From Lichenostomus cassidix (lineage: Eukaryota; Chordata; Aves; Passeriformes; Meliphagidae), in assembly GCA_008360975.2 (NCBI GenBank), contig CM039196.1, positions 3,844,001 through 3,908,000 of the forward strand: DNA of 64,000 bases, in the 5' to 3' direction. The translations under genes were made by a program, and so were the position numbers. Under the pieces are notes generated by a model. It had not been told where the DNA came from. It saw nothing but the letters and a program-made list of their open reading frames with translations, and made no database searches. Below, in pieces: positions 1 through 12,899 of the stretch; position 1 is the first letter of the stretch, and each line of letters starts with the position of its first letter.

Positions 1-1000
1 AGGTGGGGATTTTAGGGAAAATTAAGGGGTTTGGGGTGAAGAACAGCGGGGATCCCAGAGATCCCAAACCACTCTGTAACAACAGGGGAGGGAAAAAACC
101 TCAAATGGTTGCAAATCTCCAGCAAACCCTCCTCCCAAATCCCTACCAAAACCATAAATTATTAAATATATATAAATATATATAAATCCAGAGGGTGTTT
201 ACCTGAGCTGGATGAATCCCCAAGGAATTTTCAGCATTTGGAGGTTGGATTAGACATCTCTGCTTCTCCTACAGCCCCGTTAGGGCTGGCATGGGAATGA
301 CCCTGGCCTTGTGGCTTTGGCACCCAGCTGGAGCTGACATGGATATTGTAGAGATTTCTCATCCCGGGGAGATGTGCATGGGATGGGATGATGAGGGAAA
401 TAAACGCAACCCGTGGAATAAACCAGCTGCTGGACTCAGCAGAGCTGAAGGGGGAAGCTCTGGGGCAGGATGTGGAACTTGCAGAGTTTAGCTGCACACG
501 GAGAGGGGATGTGGTGGCCGTGACGTGCCCTGTCCACCACAGCTCCTGTGCTGCCCAGAGCAGATTTGGGAGTCCCCTGGAGCCTTTGGGAAGGGTTTGG
601 GCATCCCTTGCTGTGAGCACAGCCAAGGGGTCACCTCGGGCTTCTCCACCCCGGCTGCCCCTCGTCCCTATTTCCCACAACCCCCAAATCCATGCTCTGC
701 TCCTGGGGTGCTCCTGGCCTCACAGATGAAGGAGAGGGATCACCTGAAACCATCGCTGGGGTGCAGGGAAGAAGGGGAACTGCTCACCAAGTCCTGCCCA
801 TTCCCAGCTGTTCATCCAGCTGGGTTGAGGTGGGATCTGGCAGTGTGTCCTCAGTGAGGAAATCAGCCTGTCCTGGTTTGCACTGGGACACCAAACAGAG
901 GGTCACCAGCCAAGGGCCACCCTGACCTCCACCCTGTGCCTGCCAGGAGCTGGAAATTGCCAGTGGCATCCATGGTGCATCCAGTGATCCGGCAAGAGCT

Positions 1001-1087
1001 GAGCCAGGATGGACACAAATCCCTGCCCCGAGCCAGGATGGACACAAATCCCTGCCCCGAGCCAGGATGGACACAAACCCCTGCCCT
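1001..1087. repeat. 29-bp tandem repeat, three copies
   Basis: Three head-to-tail copies of a 29-bp unit starting gagccaggatggacacaaa. Copies 1 and 2 are identical and copy 3 differs by a few bases. This is a simple minisatellite seed in intergenic DNA. Confidence 0.9.
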
Positions 1088-1849
1088 GAGCCCGGATAGC
1101 TCATTCAAATGGAAATGCACAATACCTGAGCCAAAAGCTACACCAGAGCATCACCTTCCACCAGAGCCCCACCTGCTCTCCATCACCAATATCCATGAGT
1201 TTTCCAGCTCTCGGCTTCAGCCACGCACAAGGGACAAATCCCAGGTTCCTCAGAGCCGGCGGCACAACAGGAAAATCGCCACCCGACTGGGTGATGCCAG
1301 CAGGGAGCTCACGGCCACCGTGTCCCGTCAGGTGGGGACATTGACCCCGTCCCGCCCGGAGAGCTCCGTGAGAGCCGAAAAAGAGGAACTGGAGCTGCTG
1401 CCGGCTTTGCACAACTCCGTGTCGCAACATCGCCGAGCTGAATCAGGGGGAAAAGTGCTGATGTGCCGGCTCGTGGGGCTGGCATGGGGAAAGGAGAAGC
1501 CCCAAAAAGCCCTGAGGCGACAACTGGGAAGGGATGTGCCAATCCCGCTGTCTGAACCGGGAACTCGGGCTCCCCGGTGTCCCTCTCTGCCAGGGGCTCA
1601 CGGGACCCCCGGGATGGGATAACTCCAGGATGTTCCACACTTGTGGCACCTGCAGGAGGTCCCCAGAGAGCAATGTCCCAGGAAACAAATGTATGTCCCA
1701 ATGTCCCAAAATTACAAAACCCGCGAGAAACACGGACCTGGCTGGAGGGTGGCAGGGGTTGGATCTGCGCCATCGCTCTGCCACCACCTCCTGTCCCGTC
1801 TGGTCCCAGTAACAACCCAGTTCTCCCAGTAACACCCCCAGCGCTCCCA

Positions 1850-2300
1850 CCATCCCGCACCAAGCCTCGCAGCGACTTTCCCCAATACCTCGCGCGGTGC
1901 CAACGCTCTCCCGCTGCTCCGTGTCGGGCAGGACGAGCTCGGGGTGCCCTGGCTGCCAGCGGGATCCCATTCCCAGGCGGATCCCGGCTCAACCGGCACC
2001 AGGAGCAGGCACGCTGCCGCTTCCCTCCGCTTTTAAGGGAGCGGCGAGGGGGAAGGAGTTGCATCCATCACCAAGGTTTTCTTGGCAGCGCGACGCTCGG
2101 CGAGCAACAGCTGGGAGAGGGTGTGACGCCGGGAGCTGGGAACGCTGGCCTGGATCGCAACCCAGCGTGAGGAAGCAACGAGCAGCTTCCCAAGGGGCCT
2201 CCTTTCCTGTGCCGCCCCCCCGGCCCCGAGCACACCGCCCCGAGGAGGGATAACGGAGCCCGGAGCGCTCCGCAGGGATGCTGCTCCAGCCCGCAGCCCC
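1850..2300. promoter_or_regulatory. CpG-rich patch, possible orphan CpG island
   Basis: CpG dinucleotides are clearly denser here than in the flanks, for example around 1890-1930, 2085-2135 and 2215-2280. No gene with a recognisable product starts on either side. It could be an unannotated non-coding promoter, an intergenic CpG island, or just GC-rich DNA. I could not compute an observed/expected ratio. Confidence 0.3.
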
Positions 2301-5070
2301 AGGAGAGGCAGGTGGCTGCCAGCCCTCGCCACGGTGCTGTCCCCACCCTGGGTCAAGCGCTGTCCTCTGCTCCCCTCACCGCCCCCAACTCCTTCCAAGA
2401 CGTTGAGTCACTTCCCTTCGGCGAATCTGGCTCCCAAACGCCGCTCCTGCTGCTCAGGGGTTGCTTTTCCCGATGGATTTCATTACCACCAGGATGCTGC
2501 AGCTGCTTCCAGGCTGCCCCCCAGCCCGCAGAGGCTCTGCGGTGGCAGATCTGTCACCCTCAGGCCCTTTAACACCTGCAAGACAAGTTCTTTGGGAGGC
2601 ACAGAGGGGCTGGGAGAGGCTCCAGGGTCCCCTGGGTAGGAGGGATGGGAAAGGCTGGATGCAAGGATGAGGTTCAGGGGGACAAACGAGAGGTTTTTGG
2701 GGCAACACCCCACTGTGGGAGCACAGAGCAGCGCAGCCCCCACCCACACGGAGCAGGAGGTTTGGATAACCCCAGGCTTGATGTGGCACCGGGAAAATTC
2801 CTTCCCTCCCCACGCAGCTCCCAAGCCTCAGCCATCCCAGTCCCAGCATGCATCCCAGCGGGATATGAGCCAGTGCAGGGGTTGGGAGCAAAGGCAGCAC
2901 AAGACAGAACAAGAAAATTTGGCAGTGGTGTCCCCTAGTCCTCGTCCAGTCTGGAAAAGAGCAGGAATTGCCCCATTGGGACACCCCAGCACCAGCTCAA
3001 GTACAAAAAATGGCTTTACCATCAGGCACTCCAACCCTCTCCCCAGAAAAAAGGAAGTTCAACCATCACAGGAGATGAATTAAGGTTAATTAATTACACT
3101 CAGATGTACAGACAGGCCAAAAAGCATTGTGAATCCAGCTAGCAAGTAAGAAAACCAACCACAAACTGATGAGATTTCCTTTGGTGTGTCTGGAGTCAAA
3201 CTGTGCCACCAAGAGATGCTCAGCCCAGCAGGTCTGGGTGGCACAAGCCACATGCTGGCACCTGGGGGCTTCCCAAAACCACCCCAGGGCCTGGTGGGGT
3301 GGGAATGCTCTGCCATGGATGCTCCTGCACGTGGCCTTGCCAACGGGACATTGCAATGGAGCAACGACTGAAATCCCAGCAGCTCTGAGAGATCCTCAGC
3401 CCAGACCCACCACAATCCCAGTGCTCCCAGCAAGGCTGAGCTCTGTAATCCCACAGAACCACCCCATCCCGGGGCACTGACTCCTTCCCCAGTTCCCTGC
3501 CGCTTCCCGTGTCCAGGCAGGATGCAGAATCCTGTTCACACACACTCATCCCTGAGTTCAGCAGGATGAAGGGAAAACACTCTGCCTTGGGATACCATTT
3601 CCCATCCCGAGCGATTGTGGGTTGGGATTTCCCTCCGGGGCACTCGGCAGCGCCTGCTCAGCAAAGGAAGGACAAATCCCTGCTTCCAGGGCTGGTGACA
3701 GAGCGAAATCCGTGCAGGAGCAGCCGTCGGGAACAGCAATTCCAGGCGCCGAAGCCAGCGCAGCCTTTGGCAGTTGTCGTGTCCTTGGCAAGCGCCGAGT
3801 GCCACCCACACCGAGCAAAGCAATTAGAGCTCCAAATTGATTTGGGCTGATTAAACGGCCTGGAGCAGCTCCCCGCCGAGCCGGGATGTGAGGATGGAGC
3901 TGGGATTTGCGGATGGAGCCCGGCAGGTCTGACCCCTGCGGCTCTCGCCCTCCTTCCTTCCCACACAGCCTCTGGGAACCTGCTTGACTCATCCCGAAAC
4001 AGATGTGGCGCTAAATGGGGAAGAAATTGGAGGAAGATTTTCCCTCTCCGGGGGAGCTTCCTCTGGCATCCAGCAGCACTTTCCCTCGCCCTGGGCAGAG
4101 CCGTGGGGATCAATGGGAATGGCTGGGAAAGGAGCTGGACTCAGCTATGAGGCCATAACGAGGTTCCCACTGCATATCCCAGCTCCAAATCCCGGCTTTC
4201 AGGGTTGGGTTTATGCCCGTGGATAACTCTGCCCTGCCTTTCCCACAAGGATCTCATCCCTGGCTCCGCAGCCGCTGTGGTTCCGAGCTCTGGATCCTGT
4301 CACTGCCTCCCGATCCAAGTGGAAATGCAACCTCCCTGCACAAATAAAGAAGCCACAGACAGGATGTTCGAGAGACGGCTCCCGTTCCCTTTTTTCGCTG
4401 ATTTGATACAACCACGGAAAAGAACTCAGTCCCAACCTTGTGCAACTCGACTTATAAATAACCCCAGGAACATGGCTGGGCTGGGACAGCATGGCCAAAT
4501 CCCACTGTGCTCCCAGGATGGCATCATATCCTGGCATCCCACCCTTAGGGTGGGCAGGTCAGGGCATCTCTGCACGGCTCAGACCCCAAACACCCTCACA
4601 GTGCTTTCCCCACCTCCCTTCAGCTCCAATCTTCCATCATTTCTCCCATTTTTCCATGTGCTTCCCCTGCAAAGCCCTGGAGTGGCTTCATCCATGCTCA
4701 GAATCCCAAATGGCACCTGGAGAGCGATGCACACCCACAGGTTGGGGGATAATTCCAAGTTCTTGGCTCCCAAACCCCATCCTTTGCAGAGCAGGATCGA
4801 TGGGAACATTCCCAGTGTGCTGCTCCATGGATTCCCCCATCCATGGCATCACCCACCTGCAGGGACAGCTTCCCCCAGGAGTGATGGAAGTGTCACATCA
4901 GGAAATTTAGTGGTGATTTCCGGAGCTATCAAGGGCCACTGACAGTTCCCAGAGCAGGGATGAGGAATTGCCAGGTATGGACACTTTGCTCTTGCCCTGG
5001 AACCCCTCAGGAGGTGACAGACAGGATGTCACCTGCCCAGGGATTTATGAGCAGAGGTGGCATCAAGTCC

Positions 5071-5190
5071 TGGGATGGTTTGGGTTGGAAAAGACATTAA
5101 ACTCATCCCATTCCACCCCTTATCATGGACAGGGACACCTTCCATAGACCAGGTTGCTCCAAGCCCCATCCAGCCTGGCCTTGGAATAGG
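5071..5190 (-). mobile_element. CR1 LINE 3'-tail fragment
   Basis: The plus strand reads as the reverse complement of an avian CR1 3' end: the tggtttgggttggaaaagac block, then a block with accttccatagaccaggtt and ccaagccccatccagcctgg. Only the terminal 3' part is present, as is normal for CR1. Sense is therefore on the minus strand. Confidence 0.75.
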
Positions 5191-6920
5191 AAAATCCCAT
5201 TAATAAAATCCCTACAGTGCTCCAGGTTTGGATGGTGAACATCCCACTGGAAAACAGGAGATACTGACAGGTCTTCAATTCCTTGTGCTGGAACTGCCAG
5301 GGCTGAATTCAGGCTCATCTTTCACCCTAAACTCCTTCAGCACCACCGTAAAATCCTCTGGATGTGTTTTTCCTGCTGCTGGTGTGCTGAGTGAAGACAC
5401 CAAACACGGATAGAGGGGAGTATTCCTGAAATCTCCCAGGAAAAATCAGTGGGATCTGGCTGAAAAACCCCTCAGGAACCTCCCAGTTCTTTAAGGCACC
5501 AGCTTAATAACAATGACTTAATAACAAGAGATTCCTTCCAATTCCCAAACATCCATAAGGAAATAACCTGCTTTATTTATGATCTTTTAATAAATAAACC
5601 CAGTTTCCCTTGAAATTAACTTCTGGGAACTCACCATTGCATGGAGCAGAGCTTTGCAGGGACAAGTTATTTGGAAGTTGGCTTGGCTGGGATGGGCACA
5701 GGGACTGCCCAGCTCCAGACTGGGAAGAAACTCCTCGCAGGAAAGCTCAGCATTCCCTCCAGCTCTGAGAAATCCATGCCTTTTTCGGGATTTTTTTGGC
5801 CAGGGGTGGCCTTGGTGCAGATCCCCTGAGCTCCAATTGCCCTGGAATTTTTAAAAATAACAGCAAAATATGTTTTATTCCTAAGCCTTTGCCAGCCTGG
5901 GACTATTTCTGGAGTGAGGGAGTTGCTCGGCAGTGCCAGGGAGTTTTGGGGTTACCTGTGCCCTCACTGGGGTTCCCCATGGCATCTTCCTTGGATGGAT
6001 GTGGATCCTTGGTCCCAATATCCAGAGCTCAGCCTGGATCCAACCCTCTCCCAAGGCTGGCACATGATCCCATTCCCAAAATACAGCTGTTATCTAAGAC
6101 TTATTTAAATAAATCCAGAAATGTAGGGATCTATCCAGAGGGTGCCGTTGATGGAAGCCAGATCCAAGAATTTGCCTTGGAAAGGAAACAAAGCCAAGCC
6201 CAAAAGGAGGGAAAGCTGTGCTGTGGAGCCACGGGAATGTTCTGTGTCACATCACTGGAAAAACCTTACAAATCAATAGGGATAAATTTAAAATCCGGGC
6301 AGGACTCCATGTATTTCACCCACTCTCCCTTAAGGCTTTTTGGGGGAAAAACAGCTTGGAAAAAGGGAATTTGGGATACCCTGGTTGGATGCAGCTTCCC
6401 CAACACATCTGGATGGGGAGAGGATGTCTGAGGAATTAATTCTGTGTGGAGTTCATTGGAATGCCAGGAGACCTCTGATTTATCCCTGTCCTTCAGTGCA
6501 GGAATTAATTCTGGCTGCAGAATTCTGGCTGCTTCTGATGCCAGCAGAAGCTTCCTTCAAGGAGCAACAGCAGGGCCATAATTCCCAGGGATATCTCCTG
6601 GATATCCCACCTGGAATATGACTGCACTGGGGCATCCATCACCCCCAGCCTGGCATCTTCCCAACCTGGCAAATCCCAGCTGGTGAGGAACTCCTGCGAA
6701 ACAATTCCCTATGGAAAACAGGGAATTAATAGGATTTAGGGGAAGAGGAGTGAGAGGCTGGATGTAAGCAGACCCAGTTAGTGGATGGGTCAATGAAGAG
6801 AGAGGTGGTGGGATATTGGTGATCCCAAATCCCTTCCCAAAGCACAGCATCCCAGGGATGGGAATTCCTTGCCTGGAGGATTCCATGCTCTCGTCTCCCA
6901 TCGTTGCTCCTGGAAAATTC
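5191..6920. other. Intergenic DNA, nothing recognised
   Basis: No coding exon, RNA gene or clear repeat family was identified. A short direct repeat containing ttaataacaa lies near 5505-5530. Open frames, such as the 211-codon plus frame at 5796-6431, show no known domain. Confidence 0.5.
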
Positions 6921-6924
6921 CACC

Positions 6925-7065
6925 ATGAAGGGTTTAAACGAGTCATTTATCAATTAAATGTGCTCTCTGGCAAATTAAAATCTGTCCTCTTGTTTAATTA
7001 ATAGGCCAGCTTTATATCCAACAAATTAGGAAGCCTCTTGATGAGCTAATTTGTTAATTAATGGA
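6925..7065. promoter_or_regulatory. AT-rich, TAAT-dense element (candidate conserved non-coding element)
   Basis: In about 140 bp there are repeated TAAT/ATTA cores, including caattaaatg, tttaattaatagg and ttgttaattaatgg, set in more GC-balanced DNA. Such homeodomain-type clusters are typical of conserved vertebrate non-coding elements, but no conservation could be tested here. It may also be a random AT-rich patch. Confidence 0.25.
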
Positions 7066-10000
7066 AGCCTGGAGGCTCTTCCTTCATTAGATGTTGGCAC
7101 ATCCTTGAATCCAAAGCAGAGCTCTTCCTTCAGGACCTCTGGGCTCAGACTGGGAACATCCCTGGCAGGGAATTTGCCATGGGAGAGCTTCTGCCTTCCC
7201 AGGATTTACAGCAGCAGAGATTTTCCTTCCCCTTCCTTTTCCTTCGGGAAGATTTATTATCAAGGCAAAACATGAGATCCCATGGCTAAACTGCTGCCAA
7301 ATGGAGCCCAAAGCTGCTCCAGGATGGAAAGAGGGAAAGAAAATTATAAAAAATGGGAAGAAAAGCTTCTGGCCTGTCCAGGGATCCGTGCTGGGTGGAG
7401 GATGTGGAGCTCACCCTGGCAGATCTGAGGATCCCTGGGTGTCCCCAGACACTCGGCAGTGTCACCAACACCCTGATTGCTCCCACAGGGAAAATGAACT
7501 CCCCAGGTAAACCCAGGCTCATGGATCAGCCCTTTCCCTCATCCCAGATGGCAACAGCCACCCCAGCAGCCTCCTCCCAGTGCTTCCAGCACAAACCAGT
7601 GCCAGGATGGTGCTGAGGCTGGGTGGCTCCACGAGCTGCTCCAAACGATGCCGTGGCAATTCCAGAGCAGGGATCCCAAAAGGAGCTTTGGAGTCATTCC
7701 CAGAGAGCAGGACCAGTAACACCAGTAAGAACAGCGTGGTGGGACACACCCAGACCCACCTGGGATAAATATCCTGCTGCAAATCCCACTCCACCTTCAA
7801 ATCCAGGTGGATTCCCCAGCTTGCACTGAGGACAATTCTCCTCCAACCTGATTATCCCAGATCCCACGGAGATCTCCTTTATTTTTAGCCACCAGTGCCT
7901 GCTGGACCCACCAGTTATCAAATAAATATGGGAAACCTTATTAACAGACTCCCTTATCTCTGGTTTCCATGGACTGGCAGTTCCTGGGATGTGTTTACTC
8001 TCAGCCTTTAAAAAACAACCCCAGGCTCACTTTCTACCACACAGCTTTGCCAAGTTTCCAGCTTTCCCTGGATCTTATCCCACCCTGGCAGGTCCTGGAG
8101 AGAGGGCATGGCTCGTTCAGACCCCAAAGCTGCAATAAAAAAATCACAGTGAAAGGCAAATTCCTCATGGATTTTCCACAAATATTTGGCAAAAATAAAA
8201 ATAGTGTTGCTGGTGGAGCTGCCCCTATTTGGGTGCCTTTTCCAGGAGGACGCCGATGGGTTGTGCTCCTCCAGGAATGCCAGGCACAGGGAACTCAGCT
8301 GGCACAGGGACAGCTCCCTAATTCCTGCTGGAATGTGATCCTCACACACTTTTCCCAAGGCTGATGCATCTCCTGAGGGATTTTTCCCTGTTCCTGCCCT
8401 CCCTGCTGACTCAGAGGTGCATTCCCCACCCTCTGCTGCGATTCCAAACACATTTCGTGCTCCAGTCCTTCAGAGAAACCTCAATTTCAACACCTCCAAG
8501 AGTGTCTCTCTCCTCCCCACAAGAAGAGGCACTTCCAGAGCTGAGTTTTTATCCCAATGAAGCAGCAGGTTGTGCTGGAAGTGGGACAGAGGGAAACAGA
8601 TGCTTTTCCCACGTGGTTTTCCTGATGCATTTCTCCTTCCACACCTAAAAAGAGGAGGGGGAAAAAAGAAACTTGGAATCATATTTACGAGCTAATTAGG
8701 CAGAGAATCGATTTGAACATCACTGGGATACTAGAAAAACGCCAGCTGAGCTGGGAAGGCTTGGGCTGGTTTTCCATGGAAATTAAACTTGCTGCTGGAG
8801 GCAGGGAGCTGGAGCAATTCCCTGGGAGGTCTGAGCACAGTCCTGAGCCCTTTCCCACCCCCAGCAGCCTCCTGGAATCACTTGGTTTACCCCAAATTTG
8901 AGAGGTGAGGGAAAGGGAATCTTCCTTCCCCCCCGGAGAGCAGGATTTTGAATTTCTGTGCCCATGGGGTTAGGGGGAAATCCAAGCTGTGCTGGAAAGA
9001 AACACCAATTCCTTTGGATTCCTCTCTAGCAGCACTGCCTTGTCCAAATCCCAGCCAAAATTCCTATATCACAACAAATTTCTCTGCACATCAAGGATGC
9101 ACAACATGGAATTGCTTCTCCTTCCACACATTTCTTCCCTTGCCAGCATTGCTCCTTCCTGCCTGGCCAGAGCTCAGCCCTGCACTTCCAAGGCTCCCAG
9201 GAGCAGGGATGGAGGCACTTCTGGAGCTCCTGCAGCTCTCTCCTGATTTATCCACGCCAGCAGATCATTATCTCAGTTTTCCAGCAGCACTGCCCCCCTG
9301 TCACTCAAGAATTATGGATCTACCCAGCAAAGGCACAGGGAAATAATTGTTTGTTCACTGCCCAGGCCTCTGAAATTCCAGCAGAAAATGAGATTTCTCT
9401 CGGTTGCTTTAGCTCCTGGGGTTTTCTCCCCTGCTGGGATTATTTCCAGATTCTCACTGCTCCTGTTCAGTTGCCAAACACAAGCAGGGAGCTGCCAGTG
9501 GTGTTCTTTTTGGGAAGGGACAGGGAGCCTGGCACCTGCACCCTCCCAGTGCTCAGAGATTCACACCCAGCTCCTGCTCCAGCCCAGCCTCTTCCTGCTG
9601 AAAGCCACAAAGCCCAGCTGGGGGAATTTAACATTCCAGCTCCCAAGGAATTAAATCCAGCCTTATAAGGGGAAATGTTTCCCAGCTCTGAGTTTTTGCA
9701 GAGTGCTGGAGGCACCTGATAATGATGGAGTTCCACAAGCAGGGGCTGCTCCCTGCTGGCAGGGGGAGAGGGGAGCCTGGGTTTTAATTTAGAGGAATTT
9801 CAGAGGATTGGTTTTATCCAGCAGCACACAGGAAAATTAATAGAGCACCCTGGAAAGCTGGGAATGACACAGGCTCTGCCTCCTCATTTCCAAGAGGGCT
9901 CTCTGAGTTCTGCTGAACAGCACAGCTTTGCAAATCCAATTTTTCCCAACTCCTGCGTTGTTCCTGAGGAAATAGAGGTGCAGAATTCCAAGGCTAGATC

Positions 10001-11105
10001 TCCTCGATGTTTCCAACCACAGAGGGGTTTTTATGATTCCTAAAGGATCATCCACCTGCTTTGGTTCCCATTTATAACAATCAACACATATCAAGAGTCA
10101 TCTGCATATCCCAGGCTCTGGAGCCTTTGGAAACTTAGCTCCATGGAGAAACAAAACTTGAGTGGCAGGTGGTTTCTGAGGCCTCTGCTCCTGCTTATCT
10201 CCCTGGGATTCAGGAACTTCAATAGCTCTGGAATATCAGGAATATTCCTGTTTTCTAATCCTGCTCAGGGCATCCTGGCTGGGCAGAGCCCCTCCCAGGC
10301 AGCCCACACGGACTGAAATGTTGGAATTCAGCCCAGGATCAGGGCATGAGACCTCTGCCAGGACACAGCTGTGTCCCCAGCATCCCTGCACTGCCGTTGC
10401 CATGGTGACTGAGCATCATCCCCTCTCCTGGCACCTTTGAGGAAAAACATCCCTCTGTGGCACAAGGCTGTCCCCAGACCACTCCCAGATGGCCTCATCC
10501 TGCACCCAGGACATCCCACAGGACATCCCTGGTCCCCAGGACAGGGACTGCTGCCCATGAGGAATTTTCTCCAGCTTCCATCCTGGAGCTGACCATCAAC
10601 AAGGAAAAAAAAAAAAAAAATCCAGGAGGATCCAGTCATCCCCACACCTAAACAGGTGGGTTGCAAAGTGAAATCCAAGCAGGGAAGAGCTTGAAACCAT
10701 CCACGACCAGCAGAGGATCTCTCAGCATAGAAAAGCTTGGAGCCACCACTGTCCCCACCCCTGGTGGCACTGGCAGCACCAGGGACTCCACAAAAAGTGC
10801 CACCCCCGAGTGTGACAAGCTCCTTCCATGCCCTCCCAAATCTCCCTGGGACACCTGCTGAGCTCTGACAGCTGTCAGGACCTAAGCAGGGGGCGAGCTG
10901 AGAAGCTTCAAGGGAAAATAGCTCCTTTTGTAATCTGTTCCCACTGCACTCCCACCCTGCTGCCCGTTTTAGTCCTCCTCGTCCTACTTGGGGAGCCCTG
11001 GAGATGGGAAATGGGTGGAACTGGAGCTGTTCAAGGATGATTGTCACATGAAGGTGTCCCCCCTTCTCTGCCAGGAATCCCACTGCTCCTCTGGGAAATA
11101 TAATG
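7066..11105. other. Intergenic DNA, no supported gene
   Basis: No gene family was recognised on either strand. A 16-base A-run sits at 10605-10620. A 355-codon minus-strand frame (10328-11395) crosses both this A-run, read as a run of Phe, and a CR1 fragment, so it is not treated as a gene. Confidence 0.55.
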
Positions 11106-11235
11106 GAATGGTTTGGGTGGGAAGGGAACTTAAAAATCATCTCATTCCCTGCCATGGGAAGGAATATCTTCCCTTTCCCAGCTCGTTCCAGCCTGGCCTG
11201 AAAGGGACAACACTGATGGATCTGCCTGATCACAT
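11106..11235 (-). mobile_element. CR1 LINE 3'-tail fragment
   Basis: Reverse complement of a CR1 3' end: aatggtttgggtgggaaggg followed by a degraded ccctgccatgggaaggaata block and ccagcctggcctgaaaggg. It is diverged and truncated, like most avian CR1 copies. Confidence 0.7.
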
Positions 11236-12890
11236 CTTCCAGGTTTGGGCCAGGGAAGATTGTCCCAAGGATCAGCCTCACAGCCATGGCACTGTGCAGG
11301 ATTTGGGGACTACAAACACTGTGCCTCTGGCTGCTGTCACACCAGACCCCAGGAATCTCTGAGCACACAGACAGGAGCATTTCATCCCAGCACAAACAGT
11401 TCTAGAAGGAAGCCAGGGCCTTACTCAACCTTCAAATATGTTTTTCAGGATCGGTGCCTCTAAAGGCAGACGGTGGGAAGGTCCTGGCGGGGGAATGCAG
11501 CGGGCTGGGATGTTTCCGTGGAGCAGCGAGATGAGTCAGTGCCATCTGCCGGCTGCAGGGACCCGACCGCTCCCAAATCCGTGGGATCCAGCCTCGCAGA
11601 GAGAGAGGAATAAATCCTAACGTCATGAGAAAGATTCCAGAGTCCCTCCAGAACGCTGCTCCACATGCAAATTCCCCCACACGGGATCCCTTTGGCAGTG
11701 TCCAGCTACGTCCAGAACTCCCAGGATGACCCAGCAGGACAATCCAGGCTGCAGCTCCAGCATTCCACAGCTCTCCTTCCCACCTTTGGGCTCTCCCTTT
11801 GCTATCCCTGACAAAGTCATCCATGGAGATCCTTGAGCTGAGGAAGAGCTGTGGGAATGCCGAGGACCTGCAGTGTCCCAGGGGACGATGTGACATCGTT
11901 GGGTTCTGCCTCAGCCTGGAGCATCCCAAGGGCAGCAAAGCTGGGATGAAACACCAGGCATTCCTGGCTATCCCTGCTGCCCCACTCTGCTGGATCAGAT
12001 TTAATTAGGGAACAGATTCTAAGCCATTTTGAAAAAGGAAAATCTATCCCTGCTCTGCAATTATCCCGTAATTAGGTTTAGGTGTCAGATCCCTGGCACT
12101 GAGGAAAACATATTTCTGTCAGAGTTTCCTCTTGAAGTGAGGAGGGATTTGCTCATCCTTCCAGTGCTGATTATCCCCCAAATTTCTCTGCAGGCATCGA
12201 CAGGCTGTGGCAGCTCCAGCTGGCTGGAGGACACGGCAATTTGGAGCTGCAGGGATGGCCTGGGGCTCCATGTGCTGGGCACATCCCAGGGCTGATCCCT
12301 GTCAGGCTGGGTTAGGGATGATGCTTGATCCGAGCTCATCCAGCTGCTTTTGTCAATCCTGGGGAAATCAGTGAGCATCTGAGGGAGCAGATACTGCTTT
12401 TCCTGCTGAAAACAAGCCAAAAAAGGGGGATTTTCTCTGGAAAACTCCATTTGCAGAGGAAGCAGATGGAGTGAGGGCAGCAAAAAGCTATCGTGGATCA
12501 GGATGCTGGGCACAGGCACATCTCCTCTGAAATACAATTTAAATTCCCCACATTTATTTCTGACAGAACAGGTTATTTTTCCCTGCTGGGGATGATCTGC
12601 TGTGCAAGCACATGGTAGAAAACCACCTTATCACCTTGCTAGATGCTGCAACCTGAGTGCATTACCTTCAATTCCTCAAAACATTATCATTTCCTCCAGC
12701 TTTTGTCCAATCTCTCCTGAATCCTGAATCCAGCGGAGGGAGAGGCACAGGTGTGGAGCACCAAAACACACTGATTCTTCACACTAAAGGGCAAAAATAA
12801 AGAGTATTTTCCATAAGGGCCAGGGATAGGCGGGAGGAACTCTGTATTAACAGGAAGAAGTGATTTTCCATGCAAATAGCAATGGAATTA
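11236..12890. other. Intergenic DNA upstream of FICD
   Basis: No coding or RNA gene was recognised. Base composition is ordinary until the sharp rise in CpG at about 12,900 that marks the FICD promoter. Confidence 0.5.
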
Positions 12891-12899
12891 AACCCGAAC

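Larger units (their letters stand above)
1..5060. other. Intergenic DNA, no supported gene
   Basis: All open frames here are short or have no recognisable domain. The longest is a minus-strand frame at 1309-2064, whose composition follows local GC content. There is a 29-bp tandem repeat at 1001-1087, a CpG-rich patch at about 1850-2300 and a second one at about 3610-3960. No splice-linked coding exons or RNA genes were recognised. In human the sequence upstream of FICD is also a long intergenic interval (recall), which fits. Confidence 0.6.

Noticed and set aside
1309..2064. 251-codon minus-strand open frame
   Set aside because: No domain, composition follows GC content, and no promoter or splice support.
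10605..10620. A-run as the tail of a processed pseudogene
   Set aside because: No gene-like sequence or target-site duplication was recognised next to it.
10328..11395. 355-codon minus-strand open frame in intergenic DNA
   Set aside because: It crosses an A-run and a CR1 fragment and has no recognisable domain or splice context.
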